NCBI GenBank assembly: GCA_036873135.1
Contig: JAPTYO010000024.1
Span: forward strand, 1,860,001 to 1,924,000
Reading direction: 5' to 3'
Length of the DNA stretch: 64,000 nt
DNA from: Clarkia xantiana subsp. parviflora
Lineage: Eukaryota; Streptophyta; Magnoliopsida; Myrtales; Onagraceae
The translations under genes were made by a program, and so were the position numbers. Position 1 is the stretch's first letter; each line of letters opens with the position of its first letter. The notes beneath the pieces were generated by a model. It did not search any database, was not told the DNA's origin, and saw only the letters and a program-made list of their open reading frames with translations. This document shows, one piece after another, positions 51,061 through 62,754 of this stretch.

Positions 51061-51540
51061 AGCGCCTTCCAAAGTCAACTTCACGGCAAGCGGGACGGTT
51101 ACAGTCTGCTCTCGCGAGTCGCCATCCAAGGATGAGTAGGACTGTTACAGTCTGTTCCTACGAGTCAACTTCATGATAGGCGGGACGGTTACAGTCTGCT
51201 CTCGCAAGTCACCATTCAAGGATGAGTAGGTCAGTTACAGTCTGTTCCTGCGAGTCGGCTTCATGACAGGCGGGACGGTTACAGTCTGCTCTCGCGAGCC
51301 ACCATTCAAGGATGAGTAGGACAGTTACAATCTGTTCCTACAAGTCAATTTCATGGCAAACGGGACGGTTACAGTCTGCTCTCGCGAGTCACCATTCAAG
51401 GATGAGTAGGACAATTACAGTCTGTTCCTACAAGTCAATTTCACGGCAAACGGGACGGTTACAGTCTGTTCTCGCGAGTCACCATTCAAAGATGAGTAGG
51501 ACTGTTACAGTCTGTTCCTACAAATCCACCGACAATCAGG
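51061..51540. repeat. Tandem repeat, exact 90-bp unit made of two related halves, 5 copies
   Basis: CGGGACGGTTACAGTCTG starts at 51091, 51181, 51271, 51361 and 51451, exactly 90 bp apart. Each unit has two similar halves of about 46 and 44 bp (GGACGGTTACAGTCTGCTC... and GGACTGTTACAGTCTGTTC...). A 30-codon periodic frame runs through it. Confidence 0.93.
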
Positions 51541-51599
51541 ATCTGAAGTTTTCCAGCTTTCTGAGAGTCACCCCCGACGAACGAAGCCTTAGTATTCAG

Positions 51600-52375
51600 C
51601 CTTCGCAAGTCACGCCACTAGAGGCATTTCTCCAACGGACGCCACTAGAGGCACTTCTCCAACGGACGCCACTAGAGGCTCTTCTCCGACATACGCCGCT
51701 AGAGGCATCGCCAAAGGGTCTCCAGTTTGGTCTGACGTAGAGGTCTTCCGCCACCAGAGATATCACCAGAGATTTTCCGGTACGGTCTGACGTAGAGGTC
51801 TTCCGTTACTACTCGCCACTAGAGGCATCACTAAAGGTTCTCTGGTACAGTCTGACGTAGAGGTCTTTCGCCACCAGAGATATCACCAGAGGTTTTCCGG
51901 TACGGTCTGACGTAGAGGTTTTTCCGTTACCACTCGCCACTAGAGGCGTCACCAGAGGTTGTTGGTACTGTCTGACGTAGAGGTCTTCTGTTACCAATCA
52001 TCACCAAAGGTTTTACTTTATTGCACGCCACTGGAGGCTTTTTCTTGTCGTTCGCCACTAGAGGCATCATCGATCAAGATTTTACTTTTCCGCACGCCAC
52101 TGGAGGATTTACTTTCTGCACCGCCAACGAAGGCACCGCCAACAGGGGCACCGCCGACCGAGGCTTTACTCTCTGCAGCGCCAACGGAGGCACCGCCAAC
52201 AGGGGCACTGCCGACCAAGGCTTTACTTTTTCCGCACGCCACTGGAGGCTTTACTTTCTGCACTACCAATGGAGGCACCGCCAACAGGGGCACCACCGAC
52301 GGAGGTTCTATTTTCTACGCTAATAGAGGCACCGCCAACAGGGGCACCGCCGACAGAGGCTCTACTTTTTTTTGC
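51600..52375. repeat. Mixed short tandem repeats (CGCCACTAGAGGC and ACCGCCAACAGGGGC families)
   Basis: A 27-bp unit ACGCCACTAGAGGCACTTCTCCAACGG at 51613-51700; TCTGACGTAGAGGTCTTCCG blocks about 100 bp apart at 51733-51990; ACCGCCAACAGGGGC and related units at 52110-52365. Frames reading TPLEALLQR or APPTGAPPTEA are products of the periodicity; no protein is claimed. Confidence 0.75.
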
Positions 52376-52504
52376 ACTTTCCGAAATAAGCCAGGAGTTT
52401 CCTTGAAGATTCGAAGACTCGAAAGAAGATATACTTCCCAACCAAAATTAGTGTTTACTCGTCTTTGGACAAATCCCCTCGAACTTGTTCTACGGGAATT
52501 CGTC

Positions 52505-52519
52505 CAAAGAGGGGCAAGC
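52505..52519 (+). promoter_or_regulatory. Polypurine tract before TGTAAACACC LTR
   Basis: CAAAGAGGGGCAAGC abuts the LTR start. CTTTGGAC at about 52459 and GTCCAAAG at 52502 form an inverted repeat just upstream. Confidence 0.7.
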
Positions 52520-53332
52520 TGTAAACACCTAATTTTGGTCCCCGCCAGGACCTCGCCGAGTTCCCGCTGTCGGACCCTGCTGTCGTTCCGGTGCTGCTGC
52601 TTGTTGTCAGATCCGACCCGAGCTGCTGCACTTCGGTCGCCAGGGCCTGACCTCGTCACGGCTGCTGTCGTCTCCGGCGCTCCCTGCGACGGCCACCTTC
52701 CGCTCCGACGTCAACCTCCGCCTCGCCAGTGATGGGCAGTCCTCCATCGCTTCGCAGGTAATCCATCTCCCTAGTTTTTATTTATTTGTTTGTTTATTTA
52801 TTTATATATATTTAATTATTTACTGATTATATATTGTTATTATTATTGTGGGTATTATTGTACCATGTTAATTGGATAGTTAGAAGTGAATTAATTAGAT
52901 AGCATGTGTTATTGTTGTATGTGACATGTAACTGTTTGTCATAATTTTGAGCATGTTTAATGTAATTAGGAGTTTTAGGAGCTTAATAATATTTTAATGC
53001 TCAGTTTTATTGTTAATAATAGTTTTTGCGTAAAAATTAGTTTTTTTTATAACGTTAGATTAATTTGACGTAATGAATGTTTAAATTTTAAAAGTGGCAA
53101 TTAAGTGAATTGAGTACCGAAAGGGCGTAATTAAAGATCTATATTTTTAATCCGTAACAGAACCCCCGAACTCAAATTTTGGATCGCAGACCGATTTAAT
53201 ACCTAGGTGTTTAATTCGTTGTTCACTTAGGTAATTTAGGATTCTAGTTAGCCTTTATTAACTAGTGGCGACTCTATTAAAAATCCACGTTTTCAAAACG
53301 TAATCGCCTTAGGTCAGATTTTAGGTCCGACA
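52520..53332 (+). repeat. LTR of a Tat/Ogre-like element, right end tentative
   Basis: Begins TGTAAACACC and probably ends ...AGGTCCGACA. Contains AGTGGCGACTCTATTAAAAATCC near 53264, a motif common in this LTR group. No second LTR or target duplication in the window. Confidence 0.5.
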
Positions 53333-53466
53333 AGGGCTGAATTGCAATTGTTTATCATTCAATATATATATTAATGCATGATTAGAAATGTTGTCTTGAC
53401 TTAGTCAAGCTAGCTGGATATTGCATGTTGTGGGCAAAGCCCTGGTTAAATAAATGGAATGCGCAC
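53333..53466. other. Short AT-rich flank before TAT-D
   Basis: Continuous with 55524 onward once TAT-D is removed (CGCAC at both sides). No gene. Confidence 0.6.
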
Positions 53467-54208
53467 TGTTGGATCACGGTCGAAGCTCTGGTATGTTCTT
53501 GACGGAAAACATGAACTCCTTGGCTCCGCGTAATCCTACAAAAATGGGATGATCTAGGCGGTGACCCAGAATCCCTCTCTGATGCTTAAATGAGAGTTTG
53601 AACGATGGGGTGGATAGCAATAGTCTAAGTTCGTATTAGAGAATGTGTAACCGTTCTGAGGTAACTTCCTCCTTTATATAGGAGGGGAAGTTACCTCAGT
53701 TACCTGTAACCGCGCTTGGCAGTTTACCCACGTTCCGTATATCTCGTTCAGGATTCCGCGTATCTCGCCCCACGCTCCGCGTATCTCGCCCACGCTCCGC
53801 GTATCTCGGGCACGCCCTGCGTATCTCGGGGGAGTTTATCCGTATCTTAACCGTTTCCCCACTACTCTATCTAGTAGGCGGGTTTCTTGGTCTTATCCTC
53901 TGATCACAAGTCCCGATCCATATCGGGAACTCTAGAGTTGTCTCATTCTAGATCACCACCCAGGACCCCTCGTCCCACGGGACAGGGCCAGCATTCTCGG
54001 GGCTTTATTATCGGGACCTTCTCAAAGGCATATCGGGGCCTACTCAGAGGCTTCTCGTCGGGAGCATTCAGTTCATATATCGGGACCGATCTCGTCGGGA
54101 CCCTTCATACTGGACTTCTGGACCTTCCAGGTCCTTCACGAGGCCCTCTAGGCTTACCCGCCGTTTATTGACTGTTAACGGGGCTAACGATTCCATCGGA
54201 ACCCATCA
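53467..54208 (-). repeat. 3' LTR of TAT-D
   Basis: 742 bp, TGTTGGATCACGG...CGGAACCCATCA; same family as the TAT-B LTR. TATA box at 53675-53681 on the minus strand. U3 has GTATCTCG repeats at 53745-53830. Confidence 0.93.
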
Positions 54209-54604
54209 TTTGCCCCCAAGACATGGGGGACTTGTAGTCCGTCGTGTCTTCCAATTCCGGACCTTCCGACATCATCGTCAAAGTCTTTCATCTTCAGACC
54301 TCCCGATATTACCATCGGAGGCTTTTACCTTGGGTGCAACTCTTTAATCACAGAGCTTCTCGCTCACGATTCCTCGAGACTCAAAGGACAGTTGCCAAAT
54401 CTGAGGAGACTCCTCGGTTACTCTACCATTAAATGCAAGGGATGATGAAACGGCGCCTAAACAGGCGTGACTACTGCTTTCTGAAAAAGCAGTATTACTC
54501 CACTAACGTCTCTTCCGTACTGTCCCCTATAATCTCGACGATCCAGATTGAGTCGTTTCGTCTTCAACGGTCCGGATTTGAATCTGTCCAGCTGTCTTTT
54601 TATC

Positions 54605-54610
54605 TATAAA
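54605..54610 (+). promoter_or_regulatory. TATA box of TAT-D antisense gene
   Basis: CTATAAAAGCCAAAACCC, 175 bp before the ATG at 54780. Matches the TAT-C arrangement. Confidence 0.75.
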
Positions 54611-54779
54611 AGCCAAAACCCTGTCACTATTCACTCCTTCCTTGCCGTTCTGATTTCTGAAAGCTCTGCCATTGTCAAACCTCGAAGCTTTTCTCTCCAA
54701 GTCTCGTTGGATTCTCCGGCGATTCAAGGCTTCCAGCTGTCAAGATCTTCTCTTCGTCTTCTCCGATCAATCACCCACT

Positions 54780-54905
54780 ATGTCTGGTAAGACTTTCCTT
54801 CTTTGCCTCCGTGATTTACTGATATTATCTTCTTTTTCTTGCCTAAGTTTTCCTGTTATGGCCGTTTCTAGACGAGGCCAGTTCTAGAGGAAGGAACCTC
54901 TTTAC
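54780..54905 (+). pseudogene. TAT-D antisense gene, exon 1 and start of exon 2 only
   Basis: ATGTCTG, then intron GTAAGACTTTCC...GTTTCTAG (54787-54871), then exon 2 continuing in phase as MSDEASSRGRNLF, parallel to MSDSGSSSEGRKPF in TAT-C. The deletion junction with the LTR follows at 54905/54906. It independently confirms the 7-nt first exon and the position and phase of intron 1. Confidence 0.82.
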
Positions 54906-55518
54906 GTTTGAACGATGGGGTGGATAGCAATAGTCTAAGTTCGTATTAGAGAATGTGTAACCGTTCTGAGGTAACTTCCTCCTTTATATAGGAGGGGAAG
55001 TTACCTCAGTTACCTGTAACCGCGCCTGGCTGTTTACCCACGTTCCGTATATCTCGTTCAGGATTCCGCGTATCTCGCCCCACGCTCCGCGTATCTCGCC
55101 CACGCTTCGCGTATCTCGGGCACGCCCTGTGTATCTCGGGGGAGTTTATCCGAATCTTAACCGTTTCCCCACTACTCTATCTAGTAGGCGGGTTTCTTGG
55201 TCTTATCCTCTGATCACAAGTCTCGATCCATATCGGGAACTCCAGAGTTGTCTCATTCTAGATCACCACCCAGGACCCCTCGTCCCACGGGACAGGGCCA
55301 GCATTCTCGGGGCTTTATTATCGGGACCTTCTCAAAGGCATATCGGGGCCTACTCAGAGGCTTCTCGTCGGGAGCATTCAGTTCATATATCGGGACCGAT
55401 CTCGTCGGGACCCTTCATACTGGGCTTCTGGACCTTCCAGGTCCTTCGCGAGGCCCTCTAGGCTTACCCGCCGTTTATTGACTGTTAACGGGGCTAACGA
55501 TTCCATCGGAACCCATCA
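54906..55518 (-). repeat. 5' LTR remnant of TAT-D, 613 bp
   Basis: Aligns without gaps to 53596-54208 with about nine mismatches, mostly transitions. TTTGA is shared at the junction. Confidence 0.93.
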
Positions 55519-55523
55519 CGCAC

Positions 55524-58139
55524 TAGGATAGACATGCTGTGGTAGTATGAAATGGTTGAATTAGTGCGATTCGATATTCCATGCAATCTTTATGATGTAA
55601 TCATGACGAATAAAAGGAGTAAATGTTGAACTCTCTACTACGATTTCGAAAAGTAGATAGGACAACTACAGATGAATATAAGTAGTATGTATGATTTTTA
55701 CAATGAGAGACGAATGTAATAATTTGTTTCACCAAGCATGGCAGTAGATTCTTTGATGATCTGAACGCATATGTTGTGATACATTCAACCTTGGTAAAAG
55801 AGGGTTGAAGAAGACTTCAATTGCAACCAGGCAATGTTCCAGCTTATTATCCCTTTGCATCCGCCTCGGTAGAAGCAAGGATGCAAAAGCTAAACGTTTC
55901 GGTTGAACGTGATGGTCTTCTCTCTTTCCATGGACGCTGGTGTAAAAGCTGTTCAAGACCTTCGCAATGAAAGGTCAACATGGAAAGAATGTATATGGTT
56001 GTCTGATGTTGATAGGACTCAATAACCTTGAGCCTGATCAAGTGCGGTAACCACAGCAGTGAAAGGAAAACCTTATATGCTCACCATACTGAGCTCGAAA
56101 GAAGTCAACCATAGTCTGCATGGCAAGGAGGGAAATGGACTGAATAGGTCCTATACGATAATACAGAGGTTTAAACCTCATTGATAAAGTGCGTCCCTAG
56201 TACGCCTCGTATACTGTGAGTATAAAGCTGTGAAATGTTTTATACGGACACAAATCATCTGATGTGATTCACTCGTGAATGTACTCAGATATAGTGTCCA
56301 ACTCAAATTTCTCGACTATATGCCCGACTAGCATGGATTAAATATGCGATTTTCATATCAAGAACCATACCATTGTCATATATCAATCATTGTTCGTTTT
56401 AATTACTAAAAAACTTTGGTTATTTCGAGATTGAGAGTTATTGAATAAAGTAATTGCAGCTCGATTCGAAGCACAATTTTCTTATCAATTTAACGGCCCG
56501 ATAAAAGGGGGCGATCTAATACGAAAATTCAAACCCACGGGTTTGGAACCAAATTTTCGGCCCGGTAAAAGTGGTCGAATAAAACGAAACGATTCACGTA
56601 CTCCGTCATCTCAATCGGGACAACTGAACTGAACATACATAAATTGCATAGCTAAATCGAAAGATTTACTATTTCTTAATTATTAGTACTCCATTGAATG
56701 AAATAATCTGTAATGTTGATCATGTGCGGATCCAATTGGATTAAATTGAATTAAATTCATAAATGAAACGATTCAACCTAGGATTAAAACTAAGGTAAAT
56801 TGCGCCTCGCGCAAGTGGACCTCGAAAGAGGAACACATCGTTTCAAAGTATGAGTTTAATAATAATGTGTTTAAATGATGATGTGCTGAATTTTCGTTTG
56901 CTTCCTTCAGAAATAACTTATTGATAACATTTACATCGGTAGGAAGTAGGCTTCGAAAGCTACTACGACCTTGTAAAAGTATCAACTGACGCATAAGGTG
57001 AAAACCTGAAATGCTCAGTTCGGAGATGGGATAAAATCTCTGAAATAAGTTAGCAAACGAAGAAGGATGAAGTCGGTTAAACCATTTTCCTTCCGTACGC
57101 CTTGAATGATAAGTTAGGCTAAGCATTCAAATCGAATGACACGCTTCTATAAGCATAGTTTGTAAACATAAATTTTGTAGTCATTTCGTCACACGTTCCC
57201 TATGGGATGATGAGAAAATGATTCACATTATTGTAAAACTATGTTCCATTGTAATCGGTAAGACACGCCGCCATAAAAGCTGAAGAATGATAATGAGCTA
57301 CTCATATCATCATGCGACATTAATTTGCGCATTAAACACGTATTTAGGACAAGAGTATGTTACTACTCTTTGATAATACATGTTTACAGCTTAAAGACAT
57401 GGTACCGTGGTCGAACATGTGACATTACATACTTTAGGACAAATTTTCCGATGCATTGACAGTTCAGAATAATGAGTCTTGATAAAATCAGGAGAAGGAT
57501 ATTACTGACATCAGGTCCCACTTAATTCGAGTGGGAGAGATTTGAACCAGCAACTCAAGTGAATGACATGGTAAATGATAATGGGAACATTTTCATAATA
57601 AATTCAGTGGGAGGTCTAATCACCTACCACAAGTAATCACTGTTGCTGTTTGGACGAATCAAGTAGAACCTGATTATCGTAATCGTAAACCGAGGATGCC
57701 ACAACTACCTATACTACCCATTGTTCCCAGTGGGAGTGATCCGACAAACTTGGTTCTAGATCCTAGTGATCAAGGAATTCATCTTGGAAGTAAAACTCCG
57801 AGACTGAGAAGTCATTCAAGGAAAGTTGTTGGTTATGGTTCAAGCACTGCTCTTGTACCCAATAGAAGTAATGCCCTAATAAGAAGCGTTATTTCTAGTG
57901 GGAGAATTTATCCCAATTGGAAGGAATGCTCCGATAAGAAGCATTATGCCGAGTGGGAGAGACGTTAAGACTTAAAGAAGGGATAAACAAGCCTAGACGA
58001 AAGTCAAAGGCATCGAACTTCTCCAAAGAAGTATCCCATCTAGAAGAGTGATGAACTCACTCTAACAACTGTTGGCCTGCATTGGAAAGACCTCAAGTGG
58101 AGAAATGGAGGAAAATAATGAATGAGAGAGATCGGCTAA
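55524..58139. other. 2.6 kb of decayed or unassigned sequence
   Basis: Only short frames, none with recognisable domains. Probably the eroded gag-integrase part of COP-2, but this is position-based. Between 57519 and 57960 the motif AGTGGGAG occurs five times. Confidence 0.5.
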
Positions 58140-59560
58140 ATGAAAACCATTATAGTTTATAGTTGATTTACCTGCTAACCACAGGGACATAAGGATACGG
58201 TGAGTCCTGAAAGAAGGCTCACCACTGATGGAAAAGGTCGAGCGATACAAAGCTCGACTTGTTGCGAAAGGTTATACCCAACTTCACGGAGTGGAATTTG
58301 ACGAAACATACTCACCAACTGTGCGTAAAACCACGGTAAGGGCCATTTATGGTCCTGGTCGCAGGTCTCGATTTCGAACCTCACCAAATGAGTATTAAGA
58401 CCGCATTCCTCCTCGGAAACCTGGAGGAAGAGATCTACATGGAGCAACCAGAGAGTTTCTTTACTCCTGATAACGAACGTAAAGTTTGTAAACTCCAAAG
58501 GTCCATTTACTGTCTTAAACAGTCGTCTCGGCAATGGTGCCGCAGATTCCACAAGGATTCATGTGTGTATTATAAGACCTCCAGGTCAAAGTATGTCATC
58601 TTAACCTTTTGAGTTGACGGCATACTTATTGCTGTAAACGACATGAGATTTATGAATAAGTCAAAGTCCTGGTTGGCATATGTATTTGAGATGAATGACA
58701 TGGCAGAGGCCACGTATATCTTAGGCATTAAGACTGCCAGAGAACGGGCTACCCGGAAATCATGTCTATCTCAAGAAGCTTATATCAACAAATTGTTGAA
58801 AAGATTCAAATTACAGGATGCCAAAATCCGTGGAAACGTCAATGTTGTTTGGGTGCGCACTGTCAAAACGTGACGGCACCAAGAACCTGGCAGAGCTTAA
58901 ATAGATAAAGGGTGCATGATGTTTTAAGCATGGTTGGTAGTTTGATGTACGCCATGCAATGCACCCGTCCGGATATCTGTTACGACGTGGGCCTAGTAGC
59001 ACGTTTCCTATCAGATCATGGCCATCAACATTTAAAGACTATAAAACGATTAACTCGTTATCTGGAAAGGTACTGCCGACTACGAACTATGCTATGAGGG
59101 CATGAAGTTAGAATTGACCGATTGCATTGACACTGACCGTGGTGGCGATCCGAATGATCATAAGTCCACCACAAGAGGAGTATTCCTCATTTGCTAATGC
59201 CGCCATTTCATGGACGAGCAAGAAGCAAATATGAGTCGGGCTGTCTATGATGGAATCAGAATTCGTAGCTCTCTCTAAGAATGCACAAGAAGCGGTCTGG
59301 CTAAAAAGGCTTCTAATTGCACTGCTTGGTGGTGATGTTGAGAATAAACCTGTGAAGGTCTTCTATGGCAGTCAAGCAGCCATTGCGGCAGTAAAGAATC
59401 TGAAGTACCATAGTAAGACCAAACACATTGATGTGAAATAATTCATGCTAAATTTTAATGGTAGTAGACAATATAATCACTATGGAATACTTGTCCATCA
59501 ATAAGTTGGTAACGGACCCATTAACAAAACCACTACGCAGGGAGATATTCGATAAGCATG
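58140..59560 (+). pseudogene. COP-2 RT-RNase H remnant
   Basis: Pieces in different frames: VERYKARLVAKGYTQLHGVEFDETYSPTVR, IKTAFLLGNLEEEIYMEQPESFFTPDNERKVCKLQRSIYCLKQSSRQWCRRFHKDS, then KSWLAYVFEMNDMAEATYILGIK, SMVGSLMYAMQCTRPDICYDVGLVARFLSDHG, and RNase H MESEFVALSKNAQEAVWLKRLL...VKVFYGSQAAIAAVKN. The YVDD region is mutated (F-stop-VDG) and the SDSQ of COP-1 is YGSQ. About 25 codons before the YVDD region are deleted relative to COP-1. Dead copia pol. Confidence 0.88.
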
Positions 59561-60691
59561 TAAAACTGCTTGGATTGCGTAGGGTTTAGAAATGGCATGT
59601 ATCTGTGATAAAATTTTGATATTAGAAAGTTACATTTTGTAAGCGAAAAATTGCAACTGAGTTTATGATCAATCGACGTCATAATGTTTTGATTACATTT
59701 ACGGTCTATAAACTAAGTCGTAGGAGGACGCAATCCTCTGCCAAACTATGTCGAATGTGGTCCTTACCTAGTCACACAGGTACGGCAGTCTTGCGGTGGA
59801 GGGAGGCCTCTACCAATCAAGAATGGCTAATAGTCAGGGGGATAAACCTTATTAAGCAGGACGATTATCTAGTTTCGAAGTAACTCGACATGATCTTCGT
59901 TTTGCATATCGAGGTGATGAACTTCGTTCGTTATTTAACCACAATATGGGCAAGATGAGATTCTGTGATAGCATGATTTGCATATCCCTTTCCTGTCAAC
60001 CCAAAAGGTTCAGGTATGCTATCAACGCGTGCTTCATACTGCGCGTGCCACGTTCGACCACGGGGTCACAGCTCGGTTGTGCTAAGAAGGAATCCTCATG
60101 ATTCTGGCGGGCGCAAACTTCTTCACCTCGAGCGTGAGGAGCCTTATGAAGAAGCACCTAAAGTATCCTCACGGACTCAGAACCCATATCTAAGGTCAGG
60201 CTTAATGCTCGCATCCCGGCGTACGAGCGTAGTGCTGAACAAAAAGGCCCAGTGACCACGTCTTTGGAAACCGGTTGGGTCTGACTAAGGATATGAGCAA
60301 TGGGGATGGTCAAGTTCACCTGTAATTCCCAAACTCTTGTATTCACTAAGTGGTCACTAACCGGATATTAGTTGAAGGTTGTGAATACTTCTACGGATGC
60401 CTTGGAGAAGTGTTCCTATGTGGAAACTAGGCAAAAGGAGAATTAACAGTTGACCTAGGATACTGCGCAATACAATATAAATGTTGTTTATAACAGGTTG
60501 ATTGGAGAAAAGGGAATCAACGTTCCGCGGGCGCTACAATACTCCTAACAGATGAGTAGCACGATGTCCGTCGTATCCGCCGGTCGCATGGCAAACCTCG
60601 TATGAACTATTCTGAAGCAAGGAGCAGATCAAATGAGAGAAATGTTGATGCAGATTTGGACGACAATACATTAACAGGCACCCTTCCATTC
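59561..60691 (+). other. Long 3' untranslated region of COP-2
   Basis: Collinear with 14641-15807 of COP-1. No gene. Confidence 0.7.
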
Positions 60692-60987
60692 CAGCGAGTG
60701 GGAGCTGTAAGCATATGGTAATGGGCGCCGTAATTGGTAGCCCATAATATGTATAGTTTACCTAATGAACTTGGGTAAATGTCACATTAGGGTAATTGGG
60801 CTAGACCCAAGTCCCAATTAACATGGGAGGCCCAAAATAAGGCCTCCCTAAATACATAGGCCGGCCGAAATATATAAGGAGGATAAAGTGGACTTTTGTC
60901 CACTTTACTCCTCCTATAAATAAGAGGTGTTAGGGGATTTTTAGGGTTAATCACAATTCCCTCATTAGAGTGTTCAGAGAGAAAAAC

Positions 60988-62156
60988 TAGGGATGGCAAC
61001 GGGGCGGGTCGGGGCGGGTTTTGGCAGCCCCGGACCCGCCCCGCGGGTCGGCCTGGCTGACCCGGCCCCGGCCAATTGGACCTTCCGGGTCGGGTCGGGT
61101 CGGGTCAGCAATCCCGCGGGTCGACCCGCGGGGCCCCGACCCGCCCCGTCATGTGAACAAATTTTTTTTTTTTTTTCACTTTTCAATATTAAATACAATT
61201 TTTTTTGTCAAAATATTACATTATATATAAATTCAAAACATAAATCTAACACCAATCAAATATAAACAACAAACACATCAAATTCATTACAAATTCAAAT
61301 CCAAACACCAAATTAACAAATCCTAATAATCTAAAGGGTTAATAACTAAAAAACTGTCCAACGTTTACCCTATGTTAAAATTAGGTGTCTGAAGTTTGAA
61401 ATGTTAAAATAGACTGTCCCAAGTTTCATTTTTGTTGAAATTTGGTGTCTCTGTACGTCTTTTCATCTTCATTCAATCATTTTCATCGACCCACCAACCC
61501 ACTCATAATCCATCACTCTTTACTTTTCACAAAATCGTCAAATTTCATCTAAAAATTGAACATTAAAAAAAAAGTTTCTAGAAGAGTGGTGTGGAGCCAT
61601 TTTCCAAGGACAATTGAGCGAGATTTACTTGCCCGGATGTGACCAACTTTTTAGGTGACGGTCCCGGCAAGATGACAAGAAAGGAGTATGTATGAGAGCT
61701 CGAATTTGACAGACGGTTTCGTCGGAATTGACTTCTCTAAAGTAGTGTCACCGAGACACCAAATTTCAACAAAAATGAAACTTGAGACACTCCATTTTAA
61801 CATTTCAAACTTCAGACACTTAATTTTAACATAGGGTAAACCTTGGACAGTTTTTTAGTTATTAACCCTAATCTAAATATACATATATTTGTAATTTGGT
61901 ACATGTTATTTATATAGGTATATTAACCATATTATTTAGTAAATGTTAGATCATATTAACATAAAAAAAAATAAAAAAAAATTATATATATATATGCATT
62001 TCGGGGCGGGTCTACGGGGCCCCGGGTCTCTAGACCCGGACCCGCCCCGACCCGAGCCCGACCCGACCCGTGACCCGCGGGTCGGCGGGTCGGCGGGTCA
62101 ATACCGGGTCGGGGCCCCGCGGGTCAGCGGGGCCCCGAGACCCGTTGCCATCCCTA
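60988..62156. mobile_element. Non-autonomous hAT-type element
   Basis: 1,169 bp. Terminal inverted repeats TAGGGATGGCAACGGG / CCCGTTGCCATCCCTA, extended by GC-rich (CGGGTCGGGGC)n-like arms. Perfect 8-bp target duplication AGAAAAAC at 60980-60987 and 62157-62164, which marks the hAT superfamily. No transposase; frames through the GGGTCGG repeats are artefacts. It contains a Mutator-like MITE. Confidence 0.95.
61336..61868. mobile_element. Mutator-like MITE nested in the hAT element
   Basis: 533 bp. Terminal inverted repeats of about 118 bp with few mismatches (GGGTTAATAACTAAAAAACT... on both ends). Perfect 9-bp target duplication TAATCTAAA at 61327-61335 and 61869-61877, the Mutator signature. 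No coding capacity. Confidence 0.95.
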
Positions 62157-62484
62157 AGAAAAACCCTCCCCCCACAACACCCTAGTTCGGCCGAACCATA
62201 TCCCTCACCAAGGGTGTGTCAAATTACCTTCGAGCAAACCCTCCAGAGATCTGTCCCCGTGCCATGAATCGATCAGAGGCTATGTTGTGGAGCTTGCACC
62301 ACGTAGGGCTTCTCTAACAAGAACCTTTACGGATCCCGAACGGAGGATCTTGAACTCCCTCCTGAGAAGATCTTGGGTCTACGGATCATCTTAAAGGTAT
62401 GTGTGAATCTTCCACTGCATAATTCCGATTACTAGCATGTACCTTGTTTTAGTATCCGTAGTAATTACTCCTCGTAATCTAACA

Positions 62485-62580
62485 TCAAGGACCAGCTTCT
62501 TCTTCTTCTTCTTCTCTCTCTCTCTCTAGAACCAGCTTCTTCTTCTTCTTCTTCTTCTCTCTCTCTCTGTCGGCCATAAC
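62485..62580. repeat. (TTC)n/(TC)n microsatellite, duplicated block
   Basis: ACCAGCTTC(TTC)n(TC)n occurs twice (62492-62527 and 62530-62567), between COP-2 and NA-3. Confidence 0.85.
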
Positions 62581-62754
62581 TGTTAGGTTATAAAGTCTAG
62601 GTCAACGGGTCGTCAATCTAGAATTTATCTCCCACTAATGAAATGTCGGGTTCAGTACTCCTAGGACTAGTCGTTCTGATCCATGCCCTTATACTCCCTT
62701 GGGGTAGTCGTTCTGATCCCTGCCCTTATACTCTCTTGGGGTAGTCGTTCTGAT

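Larger units (their letters stand above)
50452..53332 (+). mobile_element. 3' part of another gypsy-like element: repeats, purine tract and LTR
   Basis: No polymerase remains. Several tandem-repeat families (50452-52380) are followed by a purine tract and TGTAAACACCTAATTTTGGTCC, a typical LTR start of Tat/Ogre-type elements. The repeat-rich zone before a 3' LTR is like the spacers of the other Tat elements. The left border is the NA-2 insertion; the right border is tentative. Confidence 0.55.
53467..55518 (-). mobile_element. TAT-D: deleted Tat copy keeping two LTRs and the antisense-gene promoter
   Basis: CGCAC duplications at 53462-53466 and 55519-55523 show one insertion. The left LTR is complete (53467-54208). 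The right LTR keeps only its last 613 bp (54906-55518), identical in length to 53596-54208. Between them are 0.7 kb with the purine tract, the antisense promoter, exon 1 and the start of exon 2. Gag-pol, spacer, primer-binding site and the first 129 bp of the right LTR are gone in one deletion. Confidence 0.93.
55524..62484 (+). mobile_element. COP-2: decayed Ty1/copia element, same family as COP-1
   Basis: RT and RNase H remnants (58140-59560), a long untranslated region (59560-60690), the purine tract GAGTGGGAGC and a 3' LTR (60706-62484) carrying two nested DNA elements. The left limit of the element within 55524-58140 is unclear and no 5' LTR is present. Confidence 0.75.
60706..62484 (+). 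repeat. 3' LTR of COP-2, interrupted by a hAT element
   Basis: TGTAAGCATATGG...CGTAATCTAACA. About 602 bp without the insertion (60988-62164). TATA box at 60915-60922. Confidence 0.88.

Noticed and set aside
51312..51740. 142-codon frame as a repeat protein gene
   Set aside because: The frame exists because the 90-bp unit is a multiple of three; there is no start context or homologue, and the frame ends in other repeats.
51959..52732. 257-codon Pro/Thr-rich frame
   Set aside because: Translation of short CGCCACTAGAGG and ACCGCCAACAGG repeats that also runs into the LTR; no domain.
60993..61265. Gly/Pro/Arg-rich frame in the hAT element
   Set aside because: Product of GGGTCGG repeats in the terminal inverted repeat; similar frames appear on the other strand and at the other end.
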